NCBI GenBank assembly: GCA_030043155.1
Contig: JASHYE010000021.1
Span: 1 to 6,110, forward strand
Origin: Candidatus Acidiferrales bacterium
GTDB taxonomy: Bacteria > Acidobacteriota > Terriglobia > Acidoferrales > UBA7541
Direction of reading: 5' to 3'
DNA length: 6,110 nucleotides
The first letter of the stretch is position 1. Each line of letters begins with the position of its first letter. The notes under the pieces are model-generated. The model did no database searches, was not told where the DNA came from, and saw only the letters and a program-made list of their open reading frames with translations. Both the position numbers and the translations under genes were made by a program. This document shows, in pieces, positions 1 to 6,110 of the stretch.

Positions 1-53
1 TTGCGATTCCTTTTGGCAATATTCGGAAGGCGAATTTGGTAGTCGAGTTCTGA
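1..53 (+). CDS. rimP: Ribosome maturation factor RimP, C-terminal end only (partial)
   Basis: Only the last 16 codons, ending in TGA at 51-53, are inside the window; the gene begins to the left. The readable peptide is AIPFGNIRKANLVVEF. This resembles the usual end of RimP, where a short strand is followed by an 'I..A.L' segment and a final acidic/aromatic residue. RimP is a cytoplasmic factor needed for maturation of the 30S ribosomal subunit. The call rests on this short resemblance plus position, since rimP is the standard gene directly before nusA. The stop lies 15 bases before the nusA start, which fits co-transcription. With so little sequence the domain content cannot be checked. Confidence 0.62.
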   Translation, partial: AIPFGNIRKANLVVEF

Positions 54-68
54 CGGAGAATTACTGAA

Positions 69-1628
69 ATGGCGAGTTTGCTTTACCAAACAATCGAGCA
101 AATCAGCCGCGAGAAACACATTGAGCCTGAGGTGATTGTCGCGGCGATTGAGGAAGCGATGGTCGTCGCGGGCCGTAAATTCTACAAGACAGACGAAGAC
201 CTGCGCTCGAAATTCAACCAGGAAACCGGACAGGTGGAGCTGTATTCGGTGCGAACCGTCGTCGAAGATGTGGCGGATCCGGTGCGGGAAATCACGCTCG
301 CGGAAGCGCGCAAACAGCAGCCGGCAATCGAGATCGGCGGAGAAATCACCCAGTCTCGTGCCACGGATGTTCTCGGGCGCATTCAGGCGCAGACAGCGAA
401 GCAGGTGATTTTGCAGAAGGTGCGCGAAGCGGAACGCGACACAATTTACAACGAGTTTCACACCCGAGTCGGCGAGCTGGTGAACTGCATTGTGAAGCGG
501 CTCGACGGCCCGGATGTCATTGTCGATATTGGCCGTACGGAAGCGCGGCTGCCAAAGCGGGAACAGTCGCGACTCGAAACCTACAACGTCGGAGACCGGC
601 TGCGCGTCGCAATTCGCGCTGTGGAGAAGGCGGCGAAAGGTCCGCAGGTAATCGTCTCGCGCGCAGATTCGGTGCTTGTGCAGCGCTTGTTCGAAATGGA
701 AGTGCCGGAGATTTACGACGGAACCGTGCAAATCCGGGCTGTGGCGCGCGAAGCGGGCGAGCGCACGAAGATTGGGGTTGAGAGCCGCGACAAAGACGTT
801 GATCCGGTCGGCGCATGCGTGGGAATGAAAGGCATGCGCGTGCAGTCGATTATTCGAGAACTGCGCGGCGAAAAAATCGACATTATTCCCTACAACGAAG
901 ACATTCTGATGTTCGCCCAGAAAGCGCTCAGCCCCGCGAAGGTCACTCGCGTGCAGGTGGTGGACGTTGAAGACAAACGGCTGGAAGTGATTGTCGAAGA
1001 CACGCAGCTCTCTCTCGCGATTGGAAAGAAGGGACAGAACGTCAGACTCGCCAGTAAGCTGATCGGCTGGAACATCGACATTAAAAGCGAAGAGGAGAAG
1101 CGCCGCGACATCGAAGCGCAGATGGCCGAGCTTACCGTGGCAACGACTTCATTGTCAGAACTTGCAGGGGTCGGCCCGAAAACCATCGAGAAGCTTGAGG
1201 CTCATGGCATCACATCCATTGAACGGCTTGCCGACATGACGCCAGAGCAGTTGCTTGAGATTCCCGGCATCGGCGACAAGATGGTCGAAAAGATCCGCGT
1301 TTCAGTGGAGCAATACTTCCAATCGCTTGAGTCGCAGCAGAACGCAGAAGGAGAAACCGCGGAAGCAGCTGCTACAGCGACCGATGTTGCAGCGGAAGCG
1401 GAAGCGGAAGGGGAATTTGCGACCGAAGCGGGAGAAGTCACCGAAGCAGCTCCAGCCTCGGAAGAAGCAACAGAAGTGGAGACGGAAGCCGGTCCTCTGC
1501 CCGACGACTCTGCGGCAGGCGCAGATTCGAATGCACAGGAAGAATCAGAATCAATGGCGAGCAGTCAGAACGAGAGTGCAGAATCGGACGCGAACGGGCC
1601 GGACGAAAAGGTGGAGGGCAGCAATTAG
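69..1628 (+). CDS. nusA: Transcription termination/antitermination factor NusA
   Basis: NusA binds RNA polymerase and nascent RNA and modulates pausing, termination and antitermination. The 519 residues show the family order: an N-terminal polymerase-binding domain (about 1-130), an S1 RNA-binding domain (about 135-200), then two KH domains with GMKG at 252-255 and GKKG at 319-322. A helix-hairpin-helix unit follows (about 362-412, with GVGPKT and GIGDKM turns). The last 101 residues (419-519) are low-complexity Glu/Ala/Ser; I count 29 acidic residues and one Lys. E. coli NusA is 495 residues with two C-terminal acidic repeats; here there is one helix-hairpin-helix segment plus a disordered tail. 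The ATG at 69 is chosen because GGAGAA at 55-60 is well placed and the protein begins at the usual family N-terminus. infB follows after 3 bases, so the two are probably translationally coupled. Confidence 0.97.
   Translation: MASLLYQTIEQISREKHIEPEVIVAAIEEAMVVAGRKFYKTDEDLRSKFNQETGQVELYSVRTVVEDVADPVREITLAEARKQQPAIEIGGEITQSRATDVLGRIQAQTAKQVILQKVREAERDTIYNEFHTRVGELVNCIVKRLDGPDVIVDIGRTEARLPKREQSRLETYNVGDRLRVAIRAVEKAAKGPQVIVSRADSVLVQRLFEMEVPEIYDGTVQIRAVAREAGERTKIGVESRDKDVDPVGACVGMKGMRVQSIIRELRGEKIDIIPYNEDILMFAQKALSPAKVTRVQVVDVEDKRLEVIVEDTQLSLAIGKKGQNVRLASKLIGWNIDIKSEEEKRRDIEAQMAELTVATTSLSELAGVGPKTIEKLEAHGITSIERLADMTPEQLLEIPGIGDKMVEKIRVSVEQYFQSLESQQNAEGETAEAAATATDVAAEAEAEGEFATEAGEVTEAAPASEEATEVETEAGPLPDDSAAGADSNAQEESESMASSQNESAESDANGPDEKVEGSN
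1392..1409 (+). repeat. Three tandem GCGGAA hexamers in the nusA acidic tail
   Basis: Three perfect copies of GCGGAA lie head to tail in frame and encode Ala-Glu pairs. Several degenerate GAAGC/GAAG units surround them (about 1350-1490). The tail therefore looks as if it grows and shrinks by slippage of short units. It is a coding microrepeat, not a mobile element. Confidence 0.6.
1613..1617 (+). promoter_or_regulatory. infB ribosome binding site inside the end of nusA
   Basis: GGAGG is the strongest Shine-Dalgarno match before the infB ATG at 1632. It lies within the last codons of nusA, 14 bases upstream of the start, which is slightly long. The nusA stop (TAG, 1626-1628) falls between this site and the infB start. 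Ribosomes ending nusA would therefore be released on top of the infB start, which points to translational coupling (inference). Confidence 0.55.
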
Positions 1629-1631
1629 CTG

Positions 1632-4424
1632 ATGTCGGAAGCAGGTCAAATTCGAATCAATGAGCTCGCCCGGGAACTCGAGATCAAGGCGAAGGTCCTG
1701 ATTGATTACTTACCAGAGATCGGGATCACCGAAAAAAAGACGCATTCGAGTTCACTGGAGAATGAGCAGGCCGAGAAGGTTCGCAAGCATTTCCGAGCAG
1801 AAGCGGACGCTGAGGCCGCCGCCGAAGCGGAGAAGCAGGCCAAGCTTGCAGCGGCGAAAGCGAAGCCGGCTGCGAAGATGGCTCCAACTCCCGCCGCAGC
1901 GCGTCCGGCTGCGCCGGCGAGCGCTCCGCCCCCAGCAGCGGCAAAGCCTGGAATTCCTGCCGGTGCGGCCGGCGCGAAACCGGTTATACGTCCTCCTGCC
2001 GCGCCACCAGCTGGAACTGTTCCAGCAACGCGCCCCGCAGCATCAGCTCCAGCCGCTCCATCTGCGGGAGTAAGCCATCCGCCGACAGCGCCGCGCACAT
2101 CATCCCCTCCCGCATCTGTAGGCTCCGCGCCGCCAGCAGCTCAGAAACCGACGCCGCTTCCACCGAAGAAGACTCCCATTGTGAATCGTCCAGCAGCGGC
2201 TGGGCGTCCGGCCCCGCCCGCAGGCGGGTCCATAGGCGGGCAAAGACCCGGCGGATTCACAAGACCGGGTGCTCCCGTTCCTGGCCGTCCAGGTTCGCGA
2301 CCCGGTGCACCGACCAGTTTCAGGCCGGCGGCGGTGCCGACGGGCCGCCCAGGCGGAGCGCCGTTGCGGCCTGGGCAGCGACCGGGGGGCCGTCCTGGCC
2401 AGCCGATGGGTGCCCGGCCTGCGGCTCCATTGCCGAAGGCTGAACCGGGCAAGCCACTCTACGTTCGCAAGACTCCACCGCGAGCGAAGCCGACCATTGA
2501 AAAGAAATTCGCCGAGGGCGAGCGCAAGCTTCATCCCGTCCGAGCGCGAGGAGGAGCTCCGGGCGCTCACGGGGGCGCGCACGCCGAGCCGGTCGCGCCA
2601 GTGGTTCGCGAGCCGAGAAACGTCACGATTACAGAAGGCATTACCGTTCGAGAGCTTTCCGAGAAGCTCGATGTTCGCGCGAAGGAATTGCTGAAGACTC
2701 TGCTCGATCGCGGCATTTTCGCGAGCATCAACCAGGCGCTGGACGTTCAAACTGCAACCAGCCTCGCCGAAGCGTTCAACGGAATTGTCCAGGTGGTTTC
2801 CTTTGAAGAGCAGATGGCCGAAGAAGTAGGTACGCCGGAGGAGAAGTCTGAAAAAACTTCTTCGCGGCCTCCCGTGGTTACCGTAATGGGCCACGTGGAC
2901 CATGGAAAAACCAGCCTGCTCGACGCGATTCGTTCCACGGAGGTCGCCGCTGGTGAATCGGGCGGCATTACTCAGCACATCGGCGCGAGCCAGGTGCACG
3001 TCGATGGTCGCCGAATCGTCTTCATCGATACGCCGGGTCACGAAGCATTTACCCGCATGCGCGCCCGTGGCGCAAAGGTCACCGACATTGTGGTTCTTGT
3101 GGTCGGCGCGGATGACGGCGTAATGCCGCAAACCGAAGAGGCCATCGACCACGCCCGCGCCGCCAAAGTTCCGATTGTGGTGGCCATCAACAAAGTTGAC
3201 CTTCCCGACGCTCAGCCGGAGCGAGTGAAACGCCAGCTTGCGGACCGCGGATTGATGCCCGAAGAATGGGGCGGCGACACGGTGATGGTGGAAGTTTCAG
3301 CGAAAACAAAGAAGAACATCGAACGGCTTCTGGAGATGATTCTGCTCGTGGGCGATCTGCGCGAACTTCGCGCGAATCCATCGACATCGGCCAGCGGCAC
3401 CGTGCTTGAATCTCGCGTGGATAAAGGGCGAGGGCCGGTGGCCACCGTGCTTGTGCAGAATGGAATGCTGAATGTCGGCGACGTCTTCATCTGCGGCGCG
3501 GTTTTTGGAAAGGTGCGCGCGCTTTTTGATGACAAAGGCCAAAGCGTGAAGAGTGCCGGGCCATCCTCGCCGGTTGAAGTTCTCGGATTGCAGGGAGTTC
3601 CGGACGCGGGCGATCAGTTCCAGGTAGCCGATGAAGCCAAGGCTCGCCACATCGTTGAATACCGGCAGGCAAAGCTGCGCGAGGCTTCGCTTGCGAAATC
3701 GGCGACTTCTCGCCTCACGCTGGATCAGCTGCATGAGCAGCTGAAGAGCGGCGAAGTAAAGGATCTGCCAATTGTGATCAAGGCGGACGTTCAGGGCTCG
3801 GTTGAAGTCCTGAGTGAAATGCTGCCTAAGCTTTCGAGCGAGCAGGTGAAGTTGAAAATCATCCATGCGAGCGTGGGCGCTGTTTCCGAAACAGACGTTC
3901 TGCTCGCATCTGCGTCGAATGCAATCATCATCGGCTTCAATGTGCGTCCGGAACGCAAAGCGTCGGATCTTGCACAGCAGGAGAATGTCGAAATTCGCCT
4001 GCACACGATTATCTACGAAGTTGTCGACGAGATTAAGAAAGCCATGGTCGGCTTGCTCGCTCCAGTTATAAAGGAGCAGTACATGGGCCGCGCGGAAGTT
4101 CGCGACACATTCCGTATCAAAGGCGTGGGAATGATCGCGGGTTCGTACATACAGGACGGAATGATCAAGCGCGATTCGGAAGTGCGCGTTTTGCGCGACA
4201 ACGTCGTGATTTATACCGGCCGCGTAAGCTCGCTCCGGCGTTTCAAGGACGATGTGGCCGAGGTGCGCAACGGATTCGAATGCGGCATCGGAATCTCCAA
4301 TTTTGGCGATGTGAAAGTTGGGGATGTGCTGGAGTGCTTTACGATGGAAAAGCTGTCGCCGCTGAGCGCTAATTTAGTCGGTGAGAGTCGTGTAGAGGCC
4401 CGTTTGGAATCGCGAAATCGTTAG
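1632..4424 (+). CDS. infB: Translation initiation factor IF-2
   Basis: IF2 is the GTPase that brings formyl-methionyl initiator tRNA to the 30S subunit and promotes 50S joining. In the 930-residue product, a first IF2 N-terminal helical domain covers about 1-55. A long disordered Ala/Pro/Gly linker follows (about 60-325), then a second IF2 N-terminal domain (about 330-383). The GTPase domain (about 412-585) carries every expected box: G1 GHVDHGKT 420-427, switch I GGITQHIG 444-451, G3 DTPGH 466-470, G4 NKVD 520-523 and G5 SAK 556-558. The beta-barrel and C-terminal initiator-tRNA-binding domains follow to the end. E. coli IF2 is 890 residues; the extra length is linker. Residues 68-270 have no Asp or Glu, and eight Arg-Pro-Gly triplets occur between about 205 and 256. 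The start is 3 bases after the nusA stop. No key residue is missing. Confidence 0.98.
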   Translation: MSEAGQIRINELARELEIKAKVLIDYLPEIGITEKKTHSSSLENEQAEKVRKHFRAEADAEAAAEAEKQAKLAAAKAKPAAKMAPTPAAARPAAPASAPPPAAAKPGIPAGAAGAKPVIRPPAAPPAGTVPATRPAASAPAAPSAGVSHPPTAPRTSSPPASVGSAPPAAQKPTPLPPKKTPIVNRPAAAGRPAPPAGGSIGGQRPGGFTRPGAPVPGRPGSRPGAPTSFRPAAVPTGRPGGAPLRPGQRPGGRPGQPMGARPAAPLPKAEPGKPLYVRKTPPRAKPTIEKKFAEGERKLHPVRARGGAPGAHGGAHAEPVAPVVREPRNVTITEGITVRELSEKLDVRAKELLKTLLDRGIFASINQALDVQTATSLAEAFNGIVQVVSFEEQMAEEVGTPEEKSEKTSSRPPVVTVMGHVDHGKTSLLDAIRSTEVAAGESGGITQHIGASQVHVDGRRIVFIDTPGHEAFTRMRARGAKVTDIVVLVVGADDGVMPQTEEAIDHARAAKVPIVVAINKVDLPDAQPERVKRQLADRGLMPEEWGGDTVMVEVSAKTKKNIERLLEMILLVGDLRELRANPSTSASGTVLESRVDKGRGPVATVLVQNGMLNVGDVFICGAVFGKVRALFDDKGQSVKSAGPSSPVEVLGLQGVPDAGDQFQVADEAKARHIVEYRQAKLREASLAKSATSRLTLDQLHEQLKSGEVKDLPIVIKADVQGSVEVLSEMLPKLSSEQVKLKIIHASVGAVSETDVLLASASNAIIIGFNVRPERKASDLAQQENVEIRLHTIIYEVVDEIKKAMVGLLAPVIKEQYMGRAEVRDTFRIKGVGMIAGSYIQDGMIKRDSEVRVLRDNVVIYTGRVSSLRRFKDDVAEVRNGFECGIGISNFGDVKVGDVLECFTMEKLSPLSANLVGESRVEARLESRNR

Positions 4425-4453
4425 GGCATGGGTCGGCCGCGGGGGAAAGCACA

Positions 4454-4735
4454 ATGCCGATTGGCCTCGTTACTCTCGAAATTCACATCCCCGACGCGCA
4501 CTCCCTAAAAGACAAGCGGCAGGTCTTGCGCAGTTTGAAGGATCGCCTGCGAGGCCATTTCAATGTCGCGGTGGCGGAGCTGGATCATCAGGACCTCTGG
4601 CAGAGGTCCGTCGTTGGAGTCGTGGGAATTTCAGGTGAGGACGGCCATCTTTCGGAAACCATGGCCGCGGTGTTGCAGGAATCGGAGCAAGTGCTCGGTC
4701 GAAGTTTAATTTCCCACGAGATCGAATACCTTTGA
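4454..4735 (+). CDS. DUF503 (YlxP-like) family protein
   Basis: A 93-residue protein of the DUF503 family, to which Bacillus YlxP belongs. Family marks are the N-terminal strand (GLVTLEIHIPDAHSLKDKRQ, 4-23) with the SLK-K motif. The 'RLRGHFNVAVAEL' stretch (31-43), the 'RSVVGVVGIS' strand (51-60) and the C-terminal 'EIEYL' also fit. The size matches the family (about 90-100 residues). The family has no well-established function. Its constant place between infB and rbfA suggests a role around initiation or 30S assembly, which is inference from context. There is no signal peptide, membrane segment or obvious catalytic motif. The ATG at 4454 is supported by GGGGGAAA at 4441-4448. The gene lies 29 bases after infB and 30 before rbfA. 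Confidence 0.93.
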   Translation: MPIGLVTLEIHIPDAHSLKDKRQVLRSLKDRLRGHFNVAVAELDHQDLWQRSVVGVVGISGEDGHLSETMAAVLQESEQVLGRSLISHEIEYL

Positions 4736-4765
4736 GCAATTTATAGCTGAGCAGGGAAGCACGTC

Positions 4766-5128
4766 ATGACCATCGCGGGACATCGCCCCGAACGAATTGC
4801 CGAAGAGATACGCAACGAAGTGAGCTTGATGCTTGCGGGTGAACTCAAAGACCCGCGGCTGGCAAGCGCAATGAACGTGACCGAAGTTCGCGTTACGCCG
4901 GACTTGAAGAACGTAAGAGTGTACGTCGAGATTTTGGGATCCGATGCCCAGCGCGCCGCCACACTGGATGGTTTAGTCGCTGCATCAGGCTTTATACGTC
5001 ATGAACTGACGGAGCGGCTGCATTTACGGCGCGCGCCAGAAGTATTTTTTGTCCCCGACCGTTCGGAAGAGTACGGGCAACAGATAGAAGATCTCATCAA
5101 GCAGACTAAGCATCCAGAGGAGTCGTAG
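4766..5128 (+). CDS. rbfA: 30S ribosome-binding factor RbfA
   Basis: RbfA is a small single-KH-fold protein that binds the immature 30S subunit near the 5' end of 16S rRNA and assists late processing and cold adaptation. The 120-residue product shows the family pattern. An opening 'RPERIAEEIRNEVSLML' helix (7-23) is followed by 'LKDPRL' (27-32) and the strands 'VTEVRVTPDLKNVRVYV' (38-54). The interrupted KH helix-turn-helix 'AASGFIRHEL' (72-81) comes next. The 'APEVFFVPDRS' segment (90-100) and a closing helix follow. E. coli RbfA is 133 residues; the shorter C-terminal tail is common. The start at 4766 is supported by GGGAAG at 4754-4759. It shares the operon with rimP, infB and truB, and acts in the same 30S pathway as RimP. 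Confidence 0.96.
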   Translation: MTIAGHRPERIAEEIRNEVSLMLAGELKDPRLASAMNVTEVRVTPDLKNVRVYVEILGSDAQRAATLDGLVAASGFIRHELTERLHLRRAPEVFFVPDRSEEYGQQIEDLIKQTKHPEES

Positions 5129-5134
5129 GTGATG
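5118..5134 (+). promoter_or_regulatory. Strong Shine-Dalgarno followed by out-of-frame GTG/ATG before truB
   Basis: AGGAG at 5118-5122, in the last codons of rbfA, is followed by GTG at 5129 and ATG at 5132. These are at ideal distances of 6 and 9 bases. This is the only convincing ribosome binding site in the rbfA-truB junction. However, both starts open a frame different from truB. The site could drive a short leader ORF, or it could be the old truB site displaced by a later insertion or frameshift. Confidence 0.5.
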
Positions 5135-5257
5135 GCGCAGGCGGGGCCTCCGTGCTTCGCTGCGCTCACGATTGCATGCCCCGCAAAATTCCACCGCCGC
5201 CAATTAACGGAGCTCTTGTTGTCGACAAACCTGGCGGGAAAACTTCTCACGATGTAG
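5132..5257 (+). other. Possible 41-codon leader ORF overlapping the truB start
   Basis: ATG at 5132 (or GTG at 5129, one codon longer) opens a 41-codon frame ending in TAG at 5255-5257, which overlaps the first 82 bases of truB. It has a good Shine-Dalgarno. The predicted peptide (MAQAGPPCFAALTIACPAKF..., then a basic and Leu-rich end) matches no family I recognise. It may be translated and so let ribosomes open the hairpin that covers the truB start, may be a chance frame, or may be a relic of a frameshifted truB N-terminus. Two-thirds of it lies within truB codons, so it is not counted as an established gene. Confidence 0.22.
5141..5184 (+). repeat. GC-rich imperfect inverted repeat spanning the truB start codon
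   Basis: GCGGGGC at 5141-5147 is the exact reverse complement of GCCCCGC at 5178-5184. Inside it, CGTG at 5151-5154 pairs with CACG at 5167-5170. In RNA this gives a two-part stem with an internal loop and a 12-base apical loop (5155-5166). The G of the proposed truB ATG is the first base of the 3' arm. It is too early in the operon and has no U-run, so it does not look like a terminator. It could be a translation-blocking hairpin or one copy of a dispersed palindromic intergenic repeat. The sequence alone cannot decide between these. Confidence 0.4.
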
Positions 5258-6110
5258 TTGAAGCGATCCGGCGGCTCGTCGGGTTCCGCCAGATCGGTCA
5301 CCTCGGGACGCTCGACCCTCTGGCAACGGGAGTATTGGTCCTTCTCTTGGGCCGCGCCACGCGCCTGGCGCGTTTTTACTCCGGCCGCCGCAAACGCTAC
5401 GATTGCACTGTGCGTTTTGGGTTTGCCACAGATACATACGATTCAGACGGCGAGCCTCAAGGAAAGGATCTGGCGCCAGCCCTCGATCGGAGAGCCATCG
5501 AACATTTCGCGGAGAAGCTCACAGGGTGTATTGAGCAGACACCGCCCGCATTCTCCGCAAAGAAAATTCACGGCCGTCCAGCTCACGAGCTCGCTCGAAA
5601 AAAGAAGCCAGTCGAGCTCAAGCCTCTGAGCGTGAACGTCTATGAATTTCGCCTCATCGATATCGAGGGCCCGTTAGCGCGATTCACGGTCGAATGCGGC
5701 GCGGGAACCTATATTCGTTCTCTGGCGCACGAGCTGGGAAGGTTCGAGGGTTCCGGCGCGCATCTCTCGGAAATAAGGCGGACAGCGGTCGGAGAATTCA
5801 CTTTAGATCAGGCAATTGGCCTGAACGAATTGGCTGATGCTGCCAAGTCGGCACGCTTCGCCCAGCTCGTTATACCGGTGGAAAGCTTGTTAGCCGAAAT
5901 ACCGCGTGCGACCGTTCTCCCATTCGTCGAGAAGCGGATTTTTCATGGGGCCAAGTTCAACGTCGCTGTCGCGCAGATTCAGCCCGGGCGTGAGACTCTC
6001 TTGCAAGGCGCCACATCCGCATTGGATTCAGGCGAGCCGCGTGGCGCTCTCTTGCGAGTCTTTAATGGACAAGAACGGCTGATCGCATTGGCTGAGGCTG
6101 TGGTGCCACG
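5176..6110 (+). CDS. truB: tRNA pseudouridine(55) synthase TruB (3' end cut by window)
   Basis: TruB converts uridine 55 in the T-loop of tRNAs to pseudouridine. The frame stays open to the window edge, giving 311 codons without a stop; E. coli TruB is 314 residues, so little is missing. Visible motifs are 'VVDKPGGKTSHDVV' (15-28), the catalytic block GHLGTLDPLATG (41-52) with Asp47 as nucleophile, and Tyr75 in KRYDC. 'PPAFSAKKIHGRPAHELAR' (123-141) and 'GTYIRSLAHELG' (177-188) with Arg181 follow. The C-terminal PUA-like region runs from about 245. The ATG at 5176 gives a plausible N-terminus but has no Shine-Dalgarno. The only other in-frame start after the last upstream stop (TAA 5107-5109) is GTG at 5152, preceded by GGGG at 5143-5146. 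The enzyme identity is secure; the exact start is not. Confidence 0.95.
   Translation, partial: MPRKIPPPPINGALVVDKPGGKTSHDVVEAIRRLVGFRQIGHLGTLDPLATGVLVLLLGRATRLARFYSGRRKRYDCTVRFGFATDTYDSDGEPQGKDLAPALDRRAIEHFAEKLTGCIEQTPPAFSAKKIHGRPAHELARKKKPVELKPLSVNVYEFRLIDIEGPLARFTVECGAGTYIRSLAHELGRFEGSGAHLSEIRRTAVGEFTLDQAIGLNELADAAKSARFAQLVIPVESLLAEIPRATVLPFVEKRIFHGAKFNVAVAQIQPGRETLLQGATSALDSGEPRGALLRVFNGQERLIALAEAVVP

Noticed and set aside
2100..3152. 350-codon open frame on the minus strand opposite infB
   Set aside because: It lies wholly antisense to the IF2 linker and G domain, where codon bias in GC-rich DNA removes antisense stops. Its product is Arg/Ser-rich with no recognisable domain, and the + strand protein here is unmistakable IF2.
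3297..4004. 235-codon minus-strand open frame opposite the IF2 C-terminal half
   Set aside because: Antisense shadow of conserved infB codons. The predicted protein has no family features.
4425..4453. CGGCCG palindrome in the infB-DUF503 gap as an operator
   Set aside because: Six-base palindromes of this composition are expected by chance in GC-rich DNA, and no promoter is nearby.
4428..4508. 26-codon frame starting in the infB-DUF503 gap
   Set aside because: It has no Shine-Dalgarno and overlaps the DUF503 start in a different frame. The gap is explained by the DUF503 ribosome binding site.
5141..5184. Intrinsic terminator between rbfA and truB
   Set aside because: The stem is GC-rich but its 3' arm runs into truB coding sequence and no T-run follows; the sequence after it is AAAATTCC.
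5258..5629. 123-codon + strand frame inside truB
   Set aside because: It overlaps the catalytic region of TruB in another frame. The composition is Ser/Arg/Gln-rich shadow, and truB motifs account for this stretch.
1..6110. CRISPR array, tRNA/rRNA gene, IS element or attachment site
   Set aside because: No regularly spaced repeats, no tRNA-like cloverleaf segments, and no transposase or integrase reading frame. The coding genes leave no room for them.

Overview
The window is a compact, single-strand run of the conserved bacterial transcription/translation operon: the last 16 codons of rimP, then nusA, infB, a DUF503 (YlxP-type) gene, rbfA, and truB, which is cut by the right-hand edge. All genes read on the + strand. 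The spacings are short (15, 3, 29, 30 and 47 bases). I see no terminator or convincing promoter between genes, so they are probably one transcription unit whose promoter lies upstream of the window. No stretch longer than 50 bases lacks a gene.

The DNA is moderately GC-rich. The order rimP-nusA-infB-DUF503-rbfA-truB, a NusA with one helix-hairpin-helix unit and an acidic tail, and an IF2 with a very long Ala/Pro/Arg-Pro-Gly linker fit an Acidobacteriota-like soil bacterium. This is an inference from gene order and protein style, not proven from the sequence. Two genes common in this operon elsewhere are absent: ylxR (with or without an L7Ae-like gene) between nusA and infB, and an nrnA-type DHH phosphoesterase between rbfA and truB.

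Layout: 1-53 rimP tail; 69-1628 nusA (transcription elongation, pausing and antitermination); 1632-4424 infB (initiator tRNA delivery and subunit joining); 4454-4735 DUF503; 4766-5128 rbfA (30S maturation); 5129-5175 an unusual leader before truB; 5176-6110 truB (tRNA Psi55). The genes link RNA polymerase elongation with 30S assembly, initiation and tRNA modification. RimP and RbfA mature the 30S subunit that IF2 then uses.

Most of this is ordinary core genome, and I do not see a new system. Two points deserve a second look. The first is the truB start region. The best Shine-Dalgarno sequence and start codons open a 41-codon frame that is out of register with truB, while the truB ATG has no Shine-Dalgarno and sits at the foot of a GC-rich hairpin. 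The second is the pair of oppositely charged disordered segments encoded on either side of the nusA/infB junction.
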